A stretch of 9,464 nt of DNA from CAZLBV01 sp964557845. Lineage in GTDB: Bacteria > Acidobacteriota > Aminicenantia > Aminicenantales > Aminicenantaceae. A model generated the notes under the pieces. It was not told the DNA's origin and did no database searches. It saw only the letters and a list, made by a program, of their open reading frames with translations. Each line of letters opens with the position of its first letter. The stretch's first letter is position 1. The translations under genes were made by a program, and so were the position numbers. The stretch covers positions 1 to 9,464 of the forward strand of contig CAZLBV010000362.1 of the NCBI GenBank assembly GCA_964557845.1, given 5' to 3'. This document shows, in pieces, positions 1 to 7,868 of the stretch.

Positions 1-1
1 C

Positions 2-940
2 AATGATCCTGATACCTTAAGTACTAATTTTGTCAGACCCATTTATGAAGACAGTGACGGCATTTTGTGGTTCGGCGCCTATGGAGGAGGGTTGGACAAA
101 TTTGACCGGTCAACCGGAAAATTCACCCATTATAGAGCCAAACCAGATGATCCCGATACTTTAAGCAATGATCTTATCAGGGCAATTCAGGAAGACTCGG
201 AGGGATATCTGTGGATAGGCACCGAAGATGGACTCAACCAATTCAATAAAAAAACCGGCCGTTTTATCCGTTATTTTGGAGACCCGGAAGACCCCAATTA
301 TCTCAGCAGCGGTATAATCTATTCTCTGTACGAATCACAACTGGAGCCGGGCATATTATGGATCGGAACTTCCAACGGAGGCCTAAATCGATATGACCGC
401 ATAAACCAAAGGTTTACTCATTATCAAAATGATTCTAATGATCCTTACAGCCTTGGCCATAATTTCATCTATGTTATTTATGAAGACAGTCTGGGACAGC
501 TTTGGATAGGTACTTATGGAGGCGGCCTGGATAAATTCGACCGGGAAACACAACGGTTTACCCATTATAAAACCGATCTCGATGACCCAAAAAGTATCAG
601 TAATGACTGGATATTCTGTATATTGGAAGATTCCAAAGGCACTCTTTGGATCGGAACCGCGGGTGGAGGCCTCAATAAATTCGATCGTGAAACCGAGACT
701 TTTACCAGTTACAAAGAGGAAGAGGGGCTGCCTAACACCAAAATATACGGTATCTTGGAAGATAGCGAGGGAAATCTCTGGATGAGCCATAACAAAGGGA
801 TCTCCAAATTCGATCCGGAAACCGAGACTTTTAAGACTTACGATGTCAGTGACGGACTTCAAAGTAATGAATTCAACGGCGGTTCCTACTTTAAGAATTC
901 AGAAGGCGAGATGTTCTTTGCAGGTATTAACGGGGTCACA
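2..940 (+). repeat. Tandem beta-propeller blade repeats (Reg_prop type) within the first kinase
   Basis: The conserved Trp codon of the blade motif L-W-I-G-T occurs at 68, 212, 359, 503, 647 and 779. The spacings are 144, 147, 144, 144 and 132 bases, a period of about 48 residues. A seventh, degenerate blade (MFFAG) lies near 911. Blades 1 and 4 both read GGGLDKFDR followed by FTHY and are clearly alike at the DNA level. Blade 3 carries a small insertion before its Trp (LEPG). Such proteins commonly have two seven-blade propellers, so further blades probably lie left of the window. Confidence 0.85.
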
Positions 941-3169
941 AGTTTTTTCCCGGAAAACATCAAGCCTAACTCGTTTATACCCCCGATCGTATTTACTGAT
1001 TTTCAGGTATTCAATAAAAGTGTTCCTGTGGGCGAGCCAGGCAATAAGAAGGCTATTCTGTCTCAGTCCATTCTTATAACCGATGAGATTCGTCTGTCTT
1101 ATCGGGAAAACGTATTTTCTTTTGAGTTTGCCTCCCTTCACTTTGTGTCTCCGGACAAAAATAATTATGCCTACATTATGGAGCCTTTTGAGAAAGAATG
1201 GAACGAAGTAGGTAATAGAAGGTTTGCTACCTATACCAACCTTCCCCCGGGGAAATATACCTTCCGGGCGAAAGGAACAAACAGTGACGGGCTATGGAAT
1301 GAGGAAGGAACCTCTGTCAGCATTATCATCACTCCTCCGTTCTGGCAGACGTTATGGTTTAAGATAACAGCTGCCGTGGTAGGCCTTTCCCTTATTTTTC
1401 TTTTCTTTTCATTGAGAATAAGAAATATTGAAGCGCAAAAAAGAAAATTGGAGGTCTTAGTCGCAGAACAAACAGAAGACCTCAAACAACAAAAACACCA
1501 ACTTGAAGAAGAGATCGTCGAGAGAAAACGGGCGGAAAAGGAACTTCAGAAAGCGAAAAAAAGAGCCGAAGGAGCCAAACAACTGGCGGAAGCTGCCAAT
1601 CATGCCAAGAGTATGTTCTTGGCGCGAATGAGCCATGAGATCCGCACCCCCATGAATTCAGTCATAGGTTTTTCCGATATGCTGCTGGACACGGAACTGA
1701 CTGAAGAACAAAGCGATTATGTCAGGACTATTTCCAAAAGCGGTGAGGCGCTTCTGTCATTGATCAATGAGATCCTCGATTTTTCAAAAATCGAAGCTGG
1801 CGAAATGACTTTTCAGCATATGGATTTTGATATTGAGGTTACGGCTTTTGATGTTAGCCACATTATCCAGCCCCGGCTTGAAAACAGGCCGGTAGAGGTT
1901 CTCTGTCGAGTCAGTGACAACCTTCCTGGATTCATTAAAAGCGATCCTGCCAGAATCCGACAGGTCCTCCTAAATCTTATGGCGAACGCAGCTAAATTTA
2001 CCCATGCCGGTGAGATCGAATTATTCTTAGAAATTCAAGAAGAAAAAGACGATCTGATGAAACTGCATATCGCGGTTCGGGATACCGGAATCGGCATTTC
2101 CAAAGATAAACAAAATATTATTTTTGAGGCTTTTCAACAGGCAGATGGTTCCACAACTAGGAAGTACGGGGGAACAGGTTTAGGATTAGCCATCTGCAAA
2201 CAAATAGCGAAGTACTTGGGAGGAGAAGTATGGGTAGAGAGCGAAGTGGATAAAGGAAGCACTTTCCACTTTACTGCCTGGGTAGGAAAATCCCAAAAAA
2301 CCATGGAAAAAAGACCCCGTCTGGAGATACTTTCCGGCAAAAAAGCCCTGCTGGTAGATGATAATGATAACAATTTAAGCATTCTGGCTCATTTCCTTAC
2401 ACGTGCAAATATGCGGTCCATTACAGCCAAAAAAAGCGCCCAAGTCTTGAGGATACTGGAAAAAGAAGCTCAAAATAATGATCCGGTGGACATATGCATC
2501 CTGGATATACAAATGCCTAAAATCAGCGGATATCAGGTTGCTACTCAGATACGAAAGCATAAAAACCCGGTAATTTCAGGGATCCCCCTGCTGGCTTTTT
2601 CTTCATCAACATCAAAGAGAACCAAAGTCTTTCGAGAGACCGGATTCGATGGATTTTTACCAAAACCCATCCAGCGGCAGAAACTCCTGACTATGATCAA
2701 GAGGCTTTTGGGTGAAGAATCCAAAGAGGGCTACGATAGAGAAAAAGCAACGGTTATCACTCAGCACACTTTAACCGAGGAGGCAAAACATTCTGTAACC
2801 ATTCTTCTGGCCGAAGATAATCTCATCAATCAAAAACTGGCGCTTTCCATGCTGACCAAAGCTGGCTATCAGGTTGAGGTGGCGACCAATGGAGTAGAGG
2901 TTATAAAGAAATTCACCGAAGATCCCGATTCCATCAATCTTATATTTATGGATGTGAACATGCCGGAAATGGATGGATTAGAAGCCACCCAACAGCTAAG
3001 AAAAATGGGATTTAAAGATGTTCCCATCATTGCAATGACCGCAGCAGCTTTAAAGGAAGACAAAGAAATGTGTTTTGAGGCAGGAATGGACGATTATATC
3101 GCCAAACCCATTAAAAGGGAGCTGGTGTTCAGTTTAGTTGACAAATGGGTTCTTTCCAGAAAAGAATAA
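2..3169 (+). CDS. Hybrid sensor histidine kinase, propeller/Y_Y_Y sensor, HisKA-HATPase-REC-REC (5' partial)
   Basis: The frame is open to the left edge, so the start is missing; 1055 residues are visible. The TTG at 65 lies inside a propeller blade and is not a real start. Visible order: about seven Reg_prop-type blades (residues 1-310), a Y_Y_Y domain (about 320-445), one membrane helix (about 451-473), a charged coiled coil (475-535), HisKA with phospho-acceptor His545 in an SHEIRTP motif (codon 1634-1636), and HATPase with N box Asn662, DTGIGI at 694 and GGTGLGL at 723. REC1 has acidic pair Asp786/787, acceptor Asp835 and Lys888; REC2 has acceptor Asp984. All catalytic residues look intact. 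From family knowledge, the propeller and Y_Y_Y parts are periplasmic sensors, as in polysaccharide-sensing hybrid kinases of Bacteroidetes. Unlike many of those, this protein ends in a receiver and has no HTH, so it should pass phosphate to a separate HPt or regulator. The ligand cannot be inferred. Confidence 0.95.
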   Translation, partial: NDPDTLSTNFVRPIYEDSDGILWFGAYGGGLDKFDRSTGKFTHYRAKPDDPDTLSNDLIRAIQEDSEGYLWIGTEDGLNQFNKKTGRFIRYFGDPEDPNYLSSGIIYSLYESQLEPGILWIGTSNGGLNRYDRINQRFTHYQNDSNDPYSLGHNFIYVIYEDSLGQLWIGTYGGGLDKFDRETQRFTHYKTDLDDPKSISNDWIFCILEDSKGTLWIGTAGGGLNKFDRETETFTSYKEEEGLPNTKIYGILEDSEGNLWMSHNKGISKFDPETETFKTYDVSDGLQSNEFNGGSYFKNSEGEMFFAGINGVTSFFPENIKPNSFIPPIVFTDFQVFNKSVPVGEPGNKKAILSQSILITDEIRLSYRENVFSFEFASLHFVSPDKNNYAYIMEPFEKEWNEVGNRRFATYTNLPPGKYTFRAKGTNSDGLWNEEGTSVSIIITPPFWQTLWFKITAAVVGLSLIFLFFSLRIRNIEAQKRKLEVLVAEQTEDLKQQKHQLEEEIVERKRAEKELQKAKKRAEGAKQLAEAANHAKSMFLARMSHEIRTPMNSVIGFSDMLLDTELTEEQSDYVRTISKSGEALLSLINEILDFSKIEAGEMTFQHMDFDIEVTAFDVSHIIQPRLENRPVEVLCRVSDNLPGFIKSDPARIRQVLLNLMANAAKFTHAGEIELFLEIQEEKDDLMKLHIAVRDTGIGISKDKQNIIFEAFQQADGSTTRKYGGTGLGLAICKQIAKYLGGEVWVESEVDKGSTFHFTAWVGKSQKTMEKRPRLEILSGKKALLVDDNDNNLSILAHFLTRANMRSITAKKSAQVLRILEKEAQNNDPVDICILDIQMPKISGYQVATQIRKHKNPVISGIPLLAFSSSTSKRTKVFRETGFDGFLPKPIQRQKLLTMIKRLLGEESKEGYDREKATVITQHTLTEEAKHSVTILLAEDNLINQKLALSMLTKAGYQVEVATNGVEVIKKFTEDPDSINLIFMDVNMPEMDGLEATQQLRKMGFKDVPIIAMTAAALKEDKEMCFEAGMDDYIAKPIKRELVFSLVDKWVLSRKE

Positions 3170-3229
3170 AACAATCCAGATCAGAGCAAAAGTTAACCTG
3201 ACATCTTTCATCAATCAGAGTATTATTAC

Positions 3230-4222
3230 ATGAATATGGATGAGATCCTGGAAAAACTGAATATTAAGCTTGAGGATTATGATGATCTCCACATAACCAG
3301 GAATTTTTCTTCCTTTATTGCTGTTTCACAGGGAAAAATTGTGGCGATGACCGATCCGGTGATGACCCATTGTCCGCTGTTCTCCATGCTTTACCGCTCC
3401 CCGGGTGAGGGAGAAGAAGAAATAAAAATCTCTATTCGAACGGCGGTGGAAAGCAAGATCAGACAATTCGGGTCCTTCACCCATATGCGCAGCTTTCATT
3501 ACCATAATATAGCAGTTCCCTATGGTGCTTCCGAGATGATGATGTATGCGCTGCGACAAGGATTCATCGATGCGACTATCACTGTTTGTGACGGTGCCGG
3601 AAGTGTGATCACCTCCTCTCCTTCCCTAGTTCAAGGTATCGGTGCCCGCATGAATGGACTCTTTTACACCACCCCGATAAGAGAAGTCCTTGACAGCATA
3701 AAAAAATTCGGGGGCATTGCAGCTTTTCCAAAATCAGCAAAGATCGATCAGGTAGGGGCTGTGGAAACTGCTGTCCAAAAAGGCTACAAAAAAATCGCTG
3801 TGACTATAAACGGTTTCACCAATGAGGATGCTTCCAGGATCATCGACATAGAAAAGAATTACGGTGTGCAAACAGTGAAAATTTTCGTCTGCACCACCGG
3901 GATCAGTCAGGAAAGAATCGAACATATCCTCAAATACGGCGACATCATCTGGTCATGTGCATCCGGTTCAGTCAGAGAAAAAATTGGCTCCCGCTCACTC
4001 CTTCAGATCACAACCGGAATACCTGTCTTTGTACTAACTCAACCGGGGCTCAGATTTGCTTCTGCTTACTGCGGAGATCCAAATACACTTCAGGAACTGG
4101 ATACGGATAAACAATATTTGATTGCTGGATATATCAAAGGTAAGCGAATTCAAATGGGAACGATGACCACCTTTCTTTCACAAGCAAAGCTTCCCGTCCG
4201 CAGTTCTAAAGAACCCCATTAG
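3230..4222 (+). CDS. DUF2099 family protein (methanogenesis marker protein 8-like)
   Basis: This 330-residue protein has no signal peptide or membrane helix and is probably cytoplasmic. I recognise the DUF2099 / methanogenesis marker 8 pattern from memory: a Cys-Pro-Leu-Phe segment (Cys48), a region of the type YGASEMMMYAL, CDGAG (Cys120) followed by VQGIGARM, KIDQVGAVETAVQKGYKKIAVT (about 171-192) and WSCASGSVRE (Cys243), then LLQITTGIPVFVLT (257-270). Cys221 and Cys281 are further cysteines. The biochemical function of the family is unknown, and conserved cysteines suggest metal or thiol chemistry only as speculation. The start at 3230 is supported only by a weak AGAG nine bases upstream; Met3 at 3236 is an alternative. 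The gene lies about 60 bases behind the first kinase without a visible terminator. Its stop codon overlaps that of the convergent second kinase. The C-terminal 40 residues look more variable than the core. Confidence 0.85.
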   Translation: MNMDEILEKLNIKLEDYDDLHITRNFSSFIAVSQGKIVAMTDPVMTHCPLFSMLYRSPGEGEEEIKISIRTAVESKIRQFGSFTHMRSFHYHNIAVPYGASEMMMYALRQGFIDATITVCDGAGSVITSSPSLVQGIGARMNGLFYTTPIREVLDSIKKFGGIAAFPKSAKIDQVGAVETAVQKGYKKIAVTINGFTNEDASRIIDIEKNYGVQTVKIFVCTTGISQERIEHILKYGDIIWSCASGSVREKIGSRSLLQITTGIPVFVLTQPGLRFASAYCGDPNTLQELDTDKQYLIAGYIKGKRIQMGTMTTFLSQAKLPVRSSKEPH

Positions 4223-7131
4223 GCTTCCCTCTCAAATATCCATTTTCTTACCATATTATAGACATGCTCGCGCCTGATAGGTTTAGCCAAATAGTCGTTC
4301 ATTCCTGCTTCTATACATTTATCCCTGTCTTCTTTCATGGCATCGGCTGTCAGTGCTATAATGGGGATATCTTTATAACCCCTATTTCGCAGGATCCGAG
4401 TGGCTTCCCGGCCATCCATCTCAGGCATATTGACATCCATGAAGATCAGAGAGAACCTCTCGGGTTCTTTGGTAAATTTTTCAACTGTTTCCTGCCCGTT
4501 GTTAGCCACCTCTACCTGATAGCCGGCTTTTGTCAGCATGTACCGTGCTAACTTTTGATTTACCAGATTGTCTTCAGCCAGGAGGATATTGATGGAATGC
4601 TTGGCTTCTTCGGTCAAAGAATGTTGGGTAATAACCGTTCTCTTTTCCCTTTCATCTTCTGAGCCGATCTTTTCTCCCAGCAGCCTTCTTATCATGGTCA
4701 ACAATTTATAGCGCTGGACCGGCTTGGGAAGAAACCCGTCAAACCCTGCTTCCCGGTACATTTTTGTCCTCTTGGAAATAGACGATGAAAAAGCCAGAAC
4801 AGGGATGCCGGCGACTCTCGGGTCCTGGTGTTTTCTGATCTCTTTAGCGACTTGATAACCACTTACCTTAGGCATCTGAATATCGAGCACACATATATCA
4901 AATGGATCTCCATCTGCAATCCCTGCTTCAAGCGAGGGAATAACTTCAATCCCCTTGCGTATCCCCACAGATCTCATCTGAACCCGGTCAAAAATATGCT
5001 TAAGAATATCCAAATTGTTTTGGTTGTCATCCACTATCAGCACTTTTTTATCGGTCAATATCTCCACTTTAGGTTGTTTTTCAAATTTTTTACTCGATCG
5101 ATCCAGCCAGAAAGAAAAGTTAAAAGTGCTGCCTTTCTCCATCTCGCTCTCAACCCAAATGTCTCCACCCAAATGCCGGACGATCTGCCGGCTGATAGCA
5201 AGACCTAATCCGGTGCCTCCGTACCGTCTGGTCGTCGACCCATCGGCCTGCTGGAAAAGCTCAAAGATCATTTCAAGCTTATCCGGAGGGATCCCGATAC
5301 CCGTATCCTTTACCCAGCCCCGAAGTTTCAGTTTATCTTCAGTTTCTTCTACAATGTCTAAAAACAGTTCTATTTCACCTCGGTTGGTAAATTTGGCCGC
5401 GTTGCCCAGCAGATTTACAAACACCTGTCGGATCCGGCCCGGATCGCTGCGAACATATCCGGGGATTTTATCACTTATCCGGCAGAGCACTTCGACCGGC
5501 CTGTTCTCAAGGCGCGGCTGGATCAAATGGCAGACATCAAAGGCGGTCACTTCTAAGTCAAAATCAATGCTCTGGAAGGTCAGCTGGCCGGCCTCGATCT
5601 TGGAAAAGTCAAGGATCTCATTTATCAATGCCAGTAAAGCTTCTCCGCTTTTGGTAATATTCCTGGCATACTCTATCTGTTCTTCATTCATGGTTGTGTC
5701 TAACAGCATATCGGAAAAACCAATAACAGAATTCATAGGCGTCCGGATCTCATGGCTCATCCTGGCCAAGAACATGCTTTTAGCCTCATTGGCCGCTTCA
5801 GCAGCTTCCCTGGCTTTCTCCGCTGCTTGAGTAGCTTCCTGAAGGGCCCTTTCAACCTGCTTTAACCTGGTAATATCCTGAGCAACACAGACGATCCCTT
5901 CGATGACACCCTTGGCATTATGCATAACTGACGCAGAAAAAATGACATCCTTTCTTTCACCTTCCTTGGTACGGTAAATTCTTTCCTCATCGCTGATGCT
6001 GCCCTTCTTGATAAGGCTGGGAAGATCAAATTCAGTAAGAGATCCATTGGTGAATAGAGTTTCTATTTTAAGGCCAATAAGCTCTTCTTTTTTATAACCC
6101 AGCATTCTTTCGGTAGCCTTATTAACCGTCTGGATGACTCCATTAGGATCGAGAACGACCAGAGAATTGATCATACTCTGCAAAATATTATCCATATAAT
6201 CCCTGGATACCATTGAGCTGCCCAGGTTTTCCGCCATTTTATTAAAAGATGCAGCCAGGTCTCCGATCTCGTCTTTGGAGTCGATCTCGATCTTTTGATC
6301 AAGGTCGCCGGCTGCAATTTTTTGGGTCGATTGAGTAAGTTTTATAATCGGATTGGAAATAGACCTAGAAAAAACCAATCCCAGAATAATGCTTAATCCA
6401 AATATTCCGATAGAGAACATCAAAAGGGTAAAAAGAGCCGAATCATGCGTTTTTTGGATGTCATCACCGGCTAATTCAAGATAACTGTAGACATCTCTGA
6501 CTACTTGATCTAAGGTGGCATTGGTTAGATTGATATAGCGGTTCGCTTTTTGGATATGATTCTGCAATTCATCGCGGGTATTACTGATCCGCCCATTGAT
6601 CTCGCCCATAAGTCTTAATCTGAGGATCCTTTTTTGGGCTTTGAACACTTCTTTGACGTATTTGATGAATCCGCTGTAATAAATATCTGCCATCCCCGCT
6701 AACTGCCTTATTTCCGCAGGGGCCTGTTCTACTTCAAGAATTTCTTCTCTTCCTTTTCTCTTCCATTCGGAATAAGTCAATCCTCCGGAGGAGTTTTTAA
6801 AGGCTTCGCTCTCGCTTCCCCAGATCATAGCATGAACATACATGTCAAAATTGATCTGGTCTTCCCGGATTTTTCCTTCCAACTGAAAAACCTTATCCAG
6901 CTCTTCGGGGTCCTGCACTGCCAGGGCTGCATTCATTATGTTTACACCTGAGAGCCCGGCTATTTGCGCCTGTTCTGCACAACGGGCCAAAGGGATCCTT
7001 TCCTCAATGACTAAATTAGATGTCCGGGAAACTCGATTGATATTGTAAATTCCAAAAAACGCGAGAATAAAAGTTAATAACGAAAGGCTTATCAATACAG
7101 CCAATAATTTCGTTTTTACACTTTTGAACAT
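4219..7131 (-). CDS. Hybrid sensor histidine kinase, periplasmic helical sensor-HAMP-PAS-HisKA-HATPase-REC-REC
   Basis: A complete 970-residue inner-membrane kinase. Order: TM1 (8-28), an all-helical periplasmic domain (about 30-230) resembling chemoreceptor helical-bundle sensors, TM2 (about 233-254), HAMP (255-307), PAS (about 312-428), a short alanine-rich coiled coil (430-450), HisKA with His460 in SHEIRTP, HATPase (DTGIGI from Asp609, GGTGLGL near 640), REC1 with acceptor Asp750 and REC2 with acceptor Asp899. No catalytic residue appears lost. There is no HPt or DNA-binding output, so a separate partner is expected. From HisKA onward it is a close paralogue of the kinase at 2-3169, including an identical 30-residue block around the phosphorylated His and a conserved linker between the receivers. 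The ATG at 7131 follows the upstream lipoprotein stop by three bases and has a GGAG Shine-Dalgarno nine bases before it. The ligand is unknown. Confidence 0.95.
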   Translation of the reverse strand: MFKSVKTKLLAVLISLSLLTFILAFFGIYNINRVSRTSNLVIEERIPLARCAEQAQIAGLSGVNIMNAALAVQDPEELDKVFQLEGKIREDQINFDMYVHAMIWGSESEAFKNSSGGLTYSEWKRKGREEILEVEQAPAEIRQLAGMADIYYSGFIKYVKEVFKAQKRILRLRLMGEINGRISNTRDELQNHIQKANRYINLTNATLDQVVRDVYSYLELAGDDIQKTHDSALFTLLMFSIGIFGLSIILGLVFSRSISNPIIKLTQSTQKIAAGDLDQKIEIDSKDEIGDLAASFNKMAENLGSSMVSRDYMDNILQSMINSLVVLDPNGVIQTVNKATERMLGYKKEELIGLKIETLFTNGSLTEFDLPSLIKKGSISDEERIYRTKEGERKDVIFSASVMHNAKGVIEGIVCVAQDITRLKQVERALQEATQAAEKAREAAEAANEAKSMFLARMSHEIRTPMNSVIGFSDMLLDTTMNEEQIEYARNITKSGEALLALINEILDFSKIEAGQLTFQSIDFDLEVTAFDVCHLIQPRLENRPVEVLCRISDKIPGYVRSDPGRIRQVFVNLLGNAAKFTNRGEIELFLDIVEETEDKLKLRGWVKDTGIGIPPDKLEMIFELFQQADGSTTRRYGGTGLGLAISRQIVRHLGGDIWVESEMEKGSTFNFSFWLDRSSKKFEKQPKVEILTDKKVLIVDDNQNNLDILKHIFDRVQMRSVGIRKGIEVIPSLEAGIADGDPFDICVLDIQMPKVSGYQVAKEIRKHQDPRVAGIPVLAFSSSISKRTKMYREAGFDGFLPKPVQRYKLLTMIRRLLGEKIGSEDEREKRTVITQHSLTEEAKHSINILLAEDNLVNQKLARYMLTKAGYQVEVANNGQETVEKFTKEPERFSLIFMDVNMPEMDGREATRILRNRGYKDIPIIALTADAMKEDRDKCIEAGMNDYLAKPIRREHVYNMVRKWIFEREA

Positions 7132-7134
7132 ATC

Positions 7135-7791
7135 TCACAGCTCCAGTTTAATGGCAGTAATATCACATACGGCTTTTATAACTCCTATGACCTCCTTGGA
7201 ATCAGGATCAAGAATCGGCACATGTATGGGTATGGCTTCTGAACGGGAACTCTCATCGTACTCGATCTCACCAAAAAAATCCTTCCCTTTTCCCTCATTA
7301 TAGGTCTGCGTCCACCAATCCTCATCTGCCTGATAATAATCTGAGGTTTTATTGGTTTCACCAATGATCACTCCTTTTTTGTCCGTTACGAAGATCTCTG
7401 AAAAAACATCATTTTCATCCTGAAAGGCAACCAGAAAAAGGGCGGTATCATTGGTTATAAATGGTTTTATGAAATCATCGATCCCTTCAGTCTGCTGCCA
7501 CTTTTTATCTAAACGGCTTATATCTGAATTGGATAAAGCCTGGTTTTTCTGGTTCGCTTCCCGGACAAACCGGATGATCAAAGGATCTTGAGCCATGTTT
7601 TTCACCAGATCTTTTTTCTTCTCAAGAATCTGATTTACTTCCTCACTAAATGCAACCGCCTCATTCTGATCGGCCGTCTGAAGAGCTTCTTCCTGTTTAT
7701 CTTCACGACTGCAGCTTATATAGATTAAATTAAAGATCAGAATAAAAACAATAAAAAATAAAATTTTGGTTTTATTAAATAACCTTTTCAT
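7135..7791 (-). CDS. Predicted lipoprotein with extracytoplasmic Cache-type sensor domain
   Basis: A 218-residue protein. I chose the ATG at 7791 because GAGGAG lies nine bases upstream and the protein then begins with a basic, hydrophobic export signal (MKRLFNKTK, then ILFFIVFILIF). The in-frame ATG at 7839 would add 16 residues and lacks such a site. A likely lipid-modified Cys27 lies in YISC, a relaxed lipobox because of Tyr at -3. A helical stretch (about 35-100) precedes a dCache/PDC-like region (about 100-218) with FVTDKKGVIIGET, a D-E-D-W-W segment and a closing VIGVIKAVCDI strand, typical of the half of Cache domains nearest the membrane. There is no second membrane helix and no output domain, so it cannot signal alone. 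It is three bases from the kinase gene, which suggests an accessory ligand sensor for that kinase (inference). It could instead bind another partner. Confidence 0.8.
   Translation of the reverse strand: MKRLFNKTKILFFIVFILIFNLIYISCSREDKQEEALQTADQNEAVAFSEEVNQILEKKKDLVKNMAQDPLIIRFVREANQKNQALSNSDISRLDKKWQQTEGIDDFIKPFITNDTALFLVAFQDENDVFSEIFVTDKKGVIIGETNKTSDYYQADEDWWTQTYNEGKGKDFFGEIEYDESSRSEAIPIHVPILDPDSKEVIGVIKAVCDITAIKLEL
7141..7144 (-). promoter_or_regulatory. Shine-Dalgarno of the second hybrid kinase
   Basis: On the minus strand GGAG stands nine bases before the ATG at 7131. It is embedded in the last codons of the lipoprotein gene (Leu-Glu-Leu-stop). The arrangement supports translational coupling of the two genes. 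Confidence 0.7.
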
Positions 7792-7800
7792 GCCATTTTT

Positions 7801-7806
7801 CTCCTC
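7801..7806 (-). promoter_or_regulatory. Shine-Dalgarno deciding the lipoprotein start
   Basis: GAGGAG on the minus strand lies nine bases upstream of the ATG at 7791. It is the strongest ribosome-binding site in the window and favours this ATG over the in-frame ATG at 7839. Confidence 0.8.
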
Positions 7807-7814
7807 TATGGATG

Positions 7815-7844
7815 ATTTTATTAAATTAACTGGGAACATATCAA
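7815..7844 (-). promoter_or_regulatory. Candidate sigma70-type promoter of the lipoprotein-kinase operon
   Basis: On the minus strand TTGATA (7844-7839) is followed after 18 bases by TAAAAT (7820-7815), each one mismatch from consensus. Transcription would start near 7808, almost directly at the ribosome-binding site, giving a very short leader. That tight fit, and the AT-rich setting in which such matches arise by chance, keep confidence low. The -35 box touches the 26-bp palindrome, which would suit an operator. Confidence 0.35.
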
Positions 7845-7868
7845 TCTATATTTATATAAATATAGATT
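7843..7868. promoter_or_regulatory. Perfect 26-bp palindrome, candidate operator
   Basis: The half-site AATCTATATTTAT is followed directly by its exact reverse complement, with no spacer (centre between 7855 and 7856). It lies 52 bases upstream of the lipoprotein start and overlaps the candidate -35 box by two bases. It is made almost entirely of A and T, so it is unlikely to be an intrinsic terminator. A site for a dimeric regulator is the simplest reading, but no regulator gene is in the window. Confidence 0.5.

Noticed and set aside
383..862. A 159-residue minus-strand reading frame in the propeller region
   Set aside because: Its repetitive look is only the mirror of the propeller blade repeats on the plus strand.
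2..940. Regular repeats of 144 bases resembling a satellite or CRISPR-like array
   Set aside because: The repeats are in-frame coding sequence with the L-W-I-G-T blade motif, without constant repeats and unique spacers.
3170..3229. Possible terminator between the first kinase and the DUF2099 gene
   Set aside because: I found no GC-rich stem followed by a T run; the gap is short and unstructured by eye.
5015..5830. A 271-residue plus-strand reading frame inside the second kinase gene
   Set aside because: It lies wholly antisense to an intact, well recognised HATPase and HisKA coding region. It has low-complexity serine-rich composition and no recognisable domain.
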